A stretch of 64,000 bases of DNA from Amblyomma americanum (taxonomy: Eukaryota > Arthropoda > Arachnida > Ixodida > Ixodidae): contig NC_135497.1 in assembly GCF_052857255.1 (NCBI RefSeq), positions 180,081,478-180,145,477 of the forward strand, given 5' to 3'. The notes below the pieces were generated by a model, which was not told the origin of the DNA, did no database searches, and worked only from the letters and a program-made list of their open reading frames with translations. A program made the position numbers and the translations under genes. Shown in pieces: positions 55,476-64,000 of this stretch. Each line of letters starts with the position of its first letter. Position 1 is the stretch's first letter.

Positions 55476-55924
55476 CGCAATCGCCACTCCTGAGTTCTTT
55501 CCTTCCTCCATGTCTCTGGATGCTTGCGGGTTGCCCGCGGATCGCCAGAGCGCGGATCCAGGTGCTCGTTTATCTCGGGTTGCCCCGCACTTCCGGTGGC
55601 TGCCCAGAATGTGTTCGTTTTTCTCTGGCTGGGCGGTATCGGGGTGCCCGCGGGCAGCCAAACTGGTCAGGACGATTTTTTGCTGGCAGAATTCGAGCTG
55701 GCTCGGCCAACTAGCAGACGACGGAGAGGTTGTATGGATGTGGGCAACGCACGCGGCCATTTTTATTTGGACTAGATGGGCCGCGGCACTTCGTGTGAAG
55801 TTTTGCTCGATCTCTAGCGCGACGAAGGCTATCGTTTCGACTAGAGCGCGGCACACATCGCCTGTGTCGCCTGCAATGACGCCTTTTGAGACAGTTCTCG
55901 CTATTTATTTACAGAGAGAGTAAT

Positions 55925-57215
55925 CGGCTGCACCGGGATCTTCTACCGTTACAGACCTGTCGGCCCCTAATGCCGATTCTCCTGCCGTCAAGCGCCTTAA
56001 AGTGCAAACGGATAAAGGTCGCCTTTGAAAGGCTACAGTTTTCTAGCTGTTTTCCGCCAGTGTGAGTCAACGCTGTTTCTTTAAAAGTATTGAAATATCC
56101 TAGCTCCCGACCTACTATCGGCCAACTTTCTCGGGCGTTCTTCATATAATATTTTACTCATAGCTTCCCGTGCTTTGGATAATGCCTAGGCCATGCCCCA
56201 CCACCCCCCGTAGAGCCTGATTTATGGTTTTGCCTTAAGGTACCTAGTACTAAGCTACCAACAGCTGTCTGACTTTATTTCTAGCATCGGCTCAACTTTT
56301 ACCCTTAGGCCCAAAATCGCATTTCCCAACTAAGCCTGGCCCCATCACACCTTTTGAAATAGCTCTTAGTACTTATACCTGTTCTACCCATAGAATTCTC
56401 TATGCTTCATAATCACGGCATCTCTTCGTTAACTAGCGCCCGTCCTTGCCGTCTCGTTTTTGTCCACGTACTTTTAGCGCTGCTTTTCTGGAAAGTATGT
56501 ACCAACACGCCTAACTCGCCGCATCTCTTCGCTCTTTCGCCCTAGTAGTGTTTTCGTGCTTTTCCATGCATATATGTCCTCCGCATAACCATATCGCGAT
56601 ATATTTATATTCTGCCAGCCTGGGTATCTCATGACATTTTATTGTTAACGCTTGATCTATGTAATGGTTGAATATCACCAAACCTGACCTGTTTTTCTCC
56701 AAGTATTAACCAGAGTCTGTAAATCCTCTTGCAGGTATGTCAGCTAATAGTACAATATCGTCTTCATACATTAAACCAGGAACCCACTTCTCTACGACTA
56801 TTGGGCCCAATTTGTACGACATATTATAACCTAGATTACTTTCTTGTAACATTCTTTCCGTGTTTACGTATTACATAAATTTTGAACAGCAGCCGACGAC
56901 CATGCCTTAGTTCTTTGTGTATCTCGACTGTTGTCGCACTTCTTATTCCTTTCCATGCAACTTCAATTTTATTACCTGGGTATTTTTCATTTAGCAATTC
57001 TATCATCTCATGACCGATTCTTTATTCTTTTAATATACTCCACACGAGCTCCATATTCACGCAGTCACACGCACCTCTTATGTCCTGGAACGGTAAATAC
57101 CACGTCTATTTTCTGCCCTAGCTATATCAATGTATTCGGTAAGCATGAACAGGCTATCATCTAGGCGCCTACTGCTTCTGCAACCGTTATGAAGTTCTCC
57201 TAGTATTTATTACTT
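55925..57215 (-). pseudogene. LINE-E remnant, LINE-A family
   Basis: Minus-strand pieces: FQDIRGACDCVNMELVWSIL (about 57040-57100, palm block), WVPGLMYEDDIVLLADIP (about 56730-56790, catalytic box as YEDD) and EYKYIAIWLCGGHICMEKHE (56511-56702), which lines up with YKYLGVWIN...YLTEHEKY of LINE-A at 1755. Many stops. Ends approximate. Confidence 0.7.
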
Positions 57216-59500
57216 TCTGCTCATGTCTGCATTTTCCCCAAGTATAGCGCCACCTTTTGGAGCGTACGCTCACTTGAAATTAGCACTGTGGCAGCGGGCT
57301 GTCGGATTTGCCTTCAGAACTTTCGACGGCAATAGATTCAATTGACATTTAGGTTGTTTTAAAATCGAAAATTTCCAGCGGGCGTAGTGTTTCAGTGACA
57401 GAACAAAAGAGGCTATCTCGGCAGCTGCAAGCCGTTCTGCCATTGCATTGAAACGGTGGTGAAATGAGCCTTATGAGTGTGCGGTAAGCTGTGAGCTGTG
57501 TCTGTTCTCCACATCACAAGTGGTTCGGAGTGGAGTGGAATCTACGAGTCCGCTCATCGAACGCACTCGCCAGCCAACCTGGGGTCTGGAAGCCGTCGTC
57601 TAGCGTTCGTAAAGCTTCTGCTACAGTGCGAAGTAGCTGTGAAACTTCCCCAGAGCTGATACACGCAAGGGAACCAATACCACTAACAACCAATAACAAC
57701 AGTAATATACTATCGGAGCTATTATTTCAAACATCGCATTTTCGAATGCCCTTGAGGCATCCCGGACCGTAAGACAGATTTCACAAAGCGCACTGCGCAT
57801 GCGCGTGCGCGCGCTTGCCAAAAGCGACTAAGCCATCATCTGAGCTGTTGTCCTTCGCCCATGGAGGAAGGAAAGAATTCACGAGGCAGCTATGTCACAT
57901 TTTTGCACACCGGCTTTCCCCTGCTCCTCCCTCCCCCCTACTTGTCCGCAGACTCGGCGTGCTTGCGCATGCGCAGCAGGCATTGCAGCTGACGACGCCG
58001 CTGCGCCCAGCGTTACTATTGGCTGCGCCGTTGGCCAAAGACTCCCAGTTGTCCTTGCGAAAGCGCGTGACTTCTGGCACAGTTTTTGGCGTGCCGCTCG
58101 GATAGCGAGGGCCTCTCCTGAGCTTTCCTTCATGCAGGCCTTCGCCGCGCCACCTGCGCGGAAGCGCACTTTTTTTCGCGCTTTGAAGCGCATTAAATTA
58201 GCTTGCAGCAGCTTTTCTTAGCGGTATTTAACGCATTTTGTTAAAGGAACCCGATGCAGGTGCACATCTAAGAGGGCAGCAGCTGTTGCGACGCGGGGAG
58301 GTGGTGCCCGCAGTGGGGTCGCTGCACTTGTCTGCTTGAATAGGTGCAGTGGTGTTCAAAACGCGCTTGTCCCACATTAACGTGATATACCAGAAGAAAA
58401 TTCCTGCGCATGCCGATACAAGCATTTTAACCTGTTCAGGAGATGTACATGTGTCTGGCCACTGGATTTACCGGTAATTTTCCAAGTGTCAATCCAGCGG
58501 CCATGTCAACAAAAGGTTTTTTTACTTTTTTGTTCGTGCTTCATTATTCAAAAAGTAAATGTAAGACACATGGTTTTAGTTTTCGTTTTAGCGACAGCCA
58601 TATCACTCTTAATAACCAGGGTTTTAACGCCATGTTTTTCTGAGTTCTGTCATACTGTGCAAAACGAGTCAGCACTGAAGCAGAACGGGTATAATTATGC
58701 GCGATTAGTCACTTGTAATTTCGCAACTCTAAATGAGAGTGGACAACATTTATGCTTTACATTTGTTTTACTCTGCATTAGTCTCACAATACCGCAATTG
58801 AATCGGTCTGCGCTGTTTTGAGACGAGAAGTTCAACATTTACCACATGCATTTTAGCTGCGTTTTGCAATGAGGCGCAAAAGGTTGATGTTCCATTTTTA
58901 AGCTCATCAAAAGTTCAGGCTCATCTGTCTATTTTAGGCGAGGTTTCAAAATACGCGTAGAGTACATAAATAAAAATATTAAAAATATCGTGGCCACCGT
59001 CTCTATTTTGCAGCCTAAGAGCAATAAACCTCGGCAGTACAAGGAAGTTATGCCGCTTTCTTTAAATAAATCCCTGAGAAGCGCGTATGACCTGCGTTAA
59101 ACCAGAATATCATTAGAGGCTGGAGGTTTTGAGCGTGCTGCGTTTTCACTGAAAAGTGATGAGTAATCTTGCTTTTAGGTTCGTTTCATGAAGCTTCAAG
59201 AAGTAGCCCGAGGTTGAAACGGACCGCGACCTTTCCTACAAATTAAGCTCCTTCAGCAGAACTTGATGGCAACTAAAAGGCGCTTCTGCATGGAGCGCCA
59301 CGCTTAGTCTATGAAAATTTACGCGATGACAACTTACACTGACCTACAACGACAAGAAGCTAAATGCCGGCTGCCTCTCTAACCGGCTTCTACACGGTCC
59401 TTGTGTGGACCATTATACTTTTCCTGGTTTAGCGAAAATCGGCGCCATCTATTCGATGCACCTTCCACGGCATATGCGGTAATAAGAGAAAGCCCATCCG
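57216..59500. other. Unclassified interval with one dispersed repeat
   Basis: 57890-58025 is an inverted copy of 55375-55475. GGGCCTCTCCTGAG near 58110 also occurs at 54500, so a longer diverged repeat may link them. No coding gene recognised. Confidence 0.35.
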
Positions 59501-59503
59501 TAC

Positions 59504-59510
59504 TATAAAA
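59504..59510 (+). promoter_or_regulatory. Possible TATA box upstream of the tandem array
   Basis: TATAAAA about 205 bp before the first exon-like block. An ATG at 59657 lies in frame with that block (MCEIG and onward). Only suggestive. Confidence 0.3.
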
Positions 59511-59656
59511 CCTGAATACGTGAAGCGAAGAGCCGTGTGGCGATGCAAACAGCACCGCAAGCCGCGCACAGTCAACGCGTTGCGTCACCGCGCTCGCCAG
59601 CTGGAATACTACTACTCCCAGGGTGCATCGCGGCGGCGGTGGCGTAGCGAAACAGC

Positions 59657-59910
59657 ATGTGTGAAATCGGTACAGTCCGACCAATCCGTTTTTCTGTATT
59701 CTTTGCAGCGATGGAGGAGCTGCAGCGCACCTCGCTTCGACAGGCAGAAGAAATGGAATATTTTTGTTTTAAAAATTCAATGCCCACTAAGGGCGCCACT
59801 TCTACTCTTCATGCGATGGCTCAAGGCATTGGGCACACATTGCATTTTCTAGTGCCCATAGGGAAATTTCGAAAACCAATTCCTTCAGGAAAACCTTGGG
59901 CAGAAGAACG
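59657..59910 (+). CDS. First exon-like block with upstream ATG, Cys-containing peptide
   Basis: The frame from the ATG at 59657 runs unspliced through the acceptor (TTCTTTGCAG, ending 59708) into block 0 (59709-59910, 202 nt) and stops one codon past the GT donor. If spliced from a donor at 59670 (ATCG/GTACAG) the phase is also kept. The peptide reads MEELQRTSLRQAEEMEYFCF and later GKPWAEER. Later blocks show the same LRQTEDMEYFCLK design, mostly with a TAG before it. Block 0 is 42 nt longer than the others and free of stops. No family recognised. Confidence 0.35.
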
Positions 59911-62900
59911 GTAAGAGATTCCCTTTGCTATACTTTCCAACATTGCATTTACATGTGTCCAAAGACATTGCAAAAGTCAATCTGAACCATCCGGTTTTTG
60001 TATTGTTTACAGAGACGCAGGAGCAGCAAGGCGGCTAGCTTCGGCAGACAGAAGACATGCAATATTTTTGTTTAAAAATTCTTCGACCTCTTGAGAGTCG
60101 AGACTTCTGTTCTTCATGCGACGCATCATGGCGTCAAGCATACTCAGGAAAATCCTGAGTTCGAACAATGGTAATAGATTCGCGTTGCTTTATGTTGCAA
60201 CATTGCATTTTACAGTGCAATTAGAGAGGTTTCAAAACACAATTCTGAAGCATACGTTTTTCTGTACTGTTTGCAGAGACATCGGAGCTGCGAGGTGGCT
60301 AGCTTCGCAGAGAGAAGGCATGGAATAATTTTCTTTAAAAAAATTCAACGACCAGTTGACAGTCGGCACTTCTGTTGTTCTTCATGAGACGCGTCATGGC
60401 GTGAAGCAGACCCAGGAAAAACCTTAGTCCGAACAATGGTAATAGATTCGCGTTGCTTTCTTTTGTAACAATGCATTTTCCATTGCCCTTAGAGACATTC
60501 CAAAACACTATTCTTAACCATACGTTTTTGTGTATTGTTTGCAGAGACGAAGGAGCTGCAAGACGGCTAGCTTCGGCAGAGAGAAGACAAGGAATATTTT
60601 TCTTTTAAAAATTCAGCGACCTCTTGAGAGTCGGCACTTCTGTTGTTCTTCATGCGACGGATCATGACGTCAAGAAGATCCAGGAAAATCATGGTCCCGA
60701 TGAGTGGTAATTGATTCCTTTTGCTATATTTGCCAACATTGTATTTACTAGTGCCCTTAGAGATTATTCCAAAACACAACACTGAACCATTTGTTTTTCT
60801 ACATTGTTTGCAGAGACGCAGGGGCTGCAAGGCGGCACTTCGGCAGACAGAAGACATGAAATATTTTTGTTTAAAAAATTCAATGAGCACATGAGAGTCG
60901 GCACTTCGGTTGTTCTTCATGCGATGCATCATAATGTCACACACCCAGGAAAACCTGGGCCAGAAGAACGGTAATAGATTCGCGTTGCTTTATTTTCAAC
61001 ATTGCACTTTCCAGTGCCCTTAGAGACATTTCAAAACACATTTCTGAACCATACGTTTTTCTGTAATATTTGCAGAGACGAAGGAGCTGCTGGCCGGCTA
61101 GCTTCGGCAGACAGAAGTCATGGAATATTTTTGTTTAAAAAATAATGCGATAACTTGAGAGGTGGCACTTCTGTTGTTCTTCATACGACGCATCGTGGCG
61201 TCAAAGACACCAAGGAAAACCTGGGCCAAAAGAACGGTAATAGATTCCTTTTGCTATATTTTCAAACATTGCATTTACATGTGTCCAAAGAGACATTCCA
61301 AAACACAATCGGAACCATCCGTTTTTCTGTACTGTTTGCAGAGACGCAGGAGCTGCAAGGCGGCTAGCTTCGGCAGACAGAAGACATGGAATAATTTTGT
61401 TTAAAAAAATTCAACAACCAGTTGACAGTCGGCACTTCAGTTGTTCTTCATGCGACGCATCATGGCGTCAAGCAGACACAGGAAAAACCTGAGTCCGAAC
61501 AATGGTAATAGATTCGCGTTCCTTTATTTTGCAACATGGCATTTTCCAGTGCCCTTTGAGACGTTCCAAAACACAATTCTGAAACATACATTTTTCTGTA
61601 TTGTTTGCAGAGACGCCGGATCTGCGAGGCGGCTAGCTTCGGAAGAAAGGTAACATGGAATAATTATGTTTAAAAAAATTCAACATCCCGTTGATAGTCG
61701 GCACTTCTGTTGTTCTTCATGCGACGCATCATGGTGTCAAGCAGACCCAGATAAAACTCCAGTCCGAACAATGGTATTAGATTCGCGTTGCTTTCTTTTG
61801 CAGCATTGCATTTTCCAGTGCCCTTAGAGACATTCGAAAACACAATTCTTTACCATCCGTATGTCTGTATTTTTTTGCAGAGACGAAGGAGCTGCAAGAC
61901 GGCTAGCTTCGGCAGAGAGAAGACATAGAATATTTTTGTTCTAAAAATTCAGAGAGCACTTGAATGTTGCCACTTCTGTTGTTCTTCATGCGACGCATCA
62001 TGGCGTCAAAGACACCCCGGAAAACCTGGGCCAGATGAAAGGTAATAGATTCTCTTTGCTATATTTCCCAGCATAGCATTTACGTGTGTCCTAATAGATA
62101 TTCCAAAACACAATCCGAGCCACACGATTTTTCTGTTTTGTTTGCAGAGACGAAGGAGCTGCTGGCCGGCCTGCTGCGACAGACCGAACACATGGAATAT
62201 TTTTGTTTAAAAATACAGCGACCACTTGAGAGTCGGGACTTCTGTTGTTCTTCATGCGACGCATCATGGCTTCAAAGACACCAAGGAAAACCTGTGCCAG
62301 AAGAACGGTAATAGATTTTCTTTGCTATATTTTCCAACGTTGAATTTACATGTGTCCAAAGAGACATTTGAGAACAAGATCTGAACCATCCGATTTTCTG
62401 TATTGTTTGCAGAGACGTAGGAGCAGCAAGGCAGCTAGCTTCGGCAGAAAGAAGACATGGATTAACTTTGTTTAAAAAATTCAACAACCAGTTTTTAGTC
62501 GGCACTTCTGTTGTTCTTCATGCGACGCATCATGGCATCAAGCAGACACAGGAAAAACCTGGGTCCGAACAATGGTAATAGATTCGCGTTCCTTTCTTTT
62601 GCAACATTGCATATACCAGTGCCGTTAGAGACGTTCCAAAACACAATTCTGAACCATACGTTTTTCTGTATTGTTTGCAGAGACGCTGGAGCTGCGAGGC
62701 GGCTTGCTTCGGAAGACAGAAGACATGGAATTATTTTGTTTAAAAAAATTCAACAACCACTTGACTGTCGGCACTTCTGTTCTTCATGCGACGCATCATA
62801 GCGTAAAGCAGACCCAGGAAAATCCTGAGCCCGAACAATGGTAATAGATTCGCGGTGCTTTATTTTGAAACCTTGTACTTTCAAGTGCCCTTAGAGACAT

Positions 62901-64000
62901 TCCAAAACACAATTCTTTACCATCCGTATTTCTGTATTTTTTCAGACGAAGGAGCTGCAAGACGGCTAGCTTCGGCAGAGAGAAGACAAGGAATATTTTT
63001 GTTTTAAAAATTCAGCGACCACTTGAGAGTCGCCACTTCTGTTGCTGTTCATACGACGCATCGTGGCGTCAAAGACACCAAGGAAAACCTGGGCCAGAAG
63101 AACGGTAATAGATTCCCATTGCTATATTTTCCAACATTGCATTTTCATGTGTCCAAAGAGAGATTTCAAAACAATCTGAACCATCCGTTTTTCTGTATTG
63201 TTTGCAGAGACGAAGGAGCTGCTGGCCGGCCAGCTGCGGGAGACAGAAGACGTGCAATATTTTTGTTTAAAACTTCTTCGACCACTTGAGAGTCGGCACT
63301 TCTGTTGTTCTTCATAGGACGCATCATGGCGTCAAAGACACCCAGGAAATCCTGGGCCGGAAAAAAGGTAAGAGATTCCATTTGCTACATTTTTCAACAT
63401 TGCATTTACATGTGTCCTAAGAGACATTCCAAAACACAATCGGAACCAACCGTTTTTCTCTACTGTTTGCAGAGACGCAGGAGCTGCAAGGCGGCTAGCT
63501 TCGGCAGAGAGAAGACATAGAATATTTTTGTTCTAAAAATTCAGAGAGCACTTGAAAGTTGCCACTTCTGTTGTTCTTCATGCGACGCATCATGGCGTCA
63601 AAGACACCCGGGAAAAGCTGGGCCAGAAGAACGGTAATAGATTCTCTTTTCTATATTTCCCAGCATTGCATTTACATGTGTCCTAATAGACATTCCAAAA
63701 CACAATCTGAGCCACCCGTTTTTCTGTATTGTTTGCAGAGACGAAGGAGCTGCAAGGCAGCTAGCTTCGGCAGAAAGAAGACATGGATTAACTTTGTTTA
63801 AAAAAATTCAACAACCAGTTTACAGTCGGCACTTCTGTTCTTCATGCGACGCATCATGGCGTCAAGCAGACACAGGAAAAACCGGAGTCCGAACAATGGT
63901 AATAGATTCGCATTCCTTTCTTTTGCAACATTTCATATACCAGTGCCCTTAGAGACGTTCCAAAACACAATTCTGAATCATACGTTTTTCTAAATTGTTT
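59709..64000 (+). repeat. Tandem array of exon/intron-like units, about 265 bp each
   Basis: 16 exon-like blocks: 59709-59910, 60013-60170, 60277-60438, 60545-60706, 60814-60970, 61076-61236, 61342-61504, 61611-61773, 61881-62041, 62148-62307, 62413-62574, 62681-62840, 62946-63104, 63208-63367, 63473-63633 and 63739-63898; the last spacer runs off the window. Every block follows a pyrimidine-rich (TTTTTCTGTATTGTTTGCAG-like) AG and precedes GT (mostly GGTAATAG). Shared block core: GAGCTGC, CTTCGGCAGACAGAAGACAT, and GTTCTTCATGCGACGCATCA. Two classes differ at the block end (GCCAGAAGAACG or GTCCGAACAATG) and in the spacer. Block lengths after the first (157-163) are not all multiples of three, and most blocks hold a TAG in the LRQTED frame. 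Confidence 0.9.

Noticed and set aside
55098..55856. 252-codon open frame on the minus strand
   Set aside because: No domain motif, GC-rich context, and it overlaps a dispersed inverted repeat; length alone is not support.
59709..64000. CRISPR-like array
   Set aside because: Units are about 265 bp with repeats and spacers both conserved, in a eukaryotic transposon-rich setting.

Overview
The window looks like intergenic, repeat-saturated chromosome from a hard tick (Ixodida, probably a metastriate genus). The evidence is several copies of a tRNA-derived SINE that I recognise as the tick Ruka type (GTGGCTCAGTGGTT A-box region, GGTTCGAACCC B box), tick-style I-superfamily, RTE and CR1/Jockey-like LINEs, three Ty3/gypsy elements, THAP-domain fragments and long (TA)n tracts. 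There are no bacterial operons, no convincing tRNA or rRNA genes and no intact host gene. Most long open frames belong to transposons, and most are broken.

Layout. 1-4.7 kb: a decayed LINE split by a 1.9-kb terminal-inverted-repeat element that carries a THAP-like exon. 5.5-6.7 kb: a SINE fragment and a solo LTR. 7.6-7.9 kb: a 54-bp perfect foldback and a related repeat. 8.9-11.9 kb: a nest in which a SINE was split by an I-type LINE (11-bp target-site duplication, TSD), which was itself hit by a full-length SINE (12-bp TSD). 12.3-17.4 kb: a complete Ty3/gypsy element with identical 181-bp LTRs and intact gag, protease and pol frames, sitting in a (TA)n microsatellite. 17.6-24.2 kb: an STPR-like coding scrap and two RTE LINE remnants. 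27.0-32.3 kb: a THAP-domain pseudogene on the minus strand, split by a 4.3-kb gypsy element with 5-bp TSDs. 32.8-43.8 kb: three plus-strand LINEs in a row, the last split by an 842-bp solo LTR with 5-bp TSDs. 43.9-51.7 kb: an old minus-strand gypsy element carrying at least four later insertions. 51.7-59.5 kb: mostly unrecognised sequence plus one more LINE remnant.

59.7-64.0 kb (running off the window): a tandem array of about 265-bp units. Each unit has an exon-like block of about 160 bp bounded by a good splice acceptor (TTTGCAG) and a GT donor, then a spacer of about 100 bp shaped like an intron. All 16 blocks keep AG and GT at their edges. This is the least ordinary structure in the window.

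The parts do not form a pathway; they record a history. TSDs order the events: the THAP gene predates the gypsy element at 27.6 kb; the SINE at 8.9 kb predates its LINE, which predates the inner SINE; the LINE at 40 kb predates its solo LTR. The gypsy element at 12.3 kb is the youngest and the only plausibly active one. Coordinates of decayed elements without TSDs are approximate. Family names come from motif recognition by eye, not from searches.
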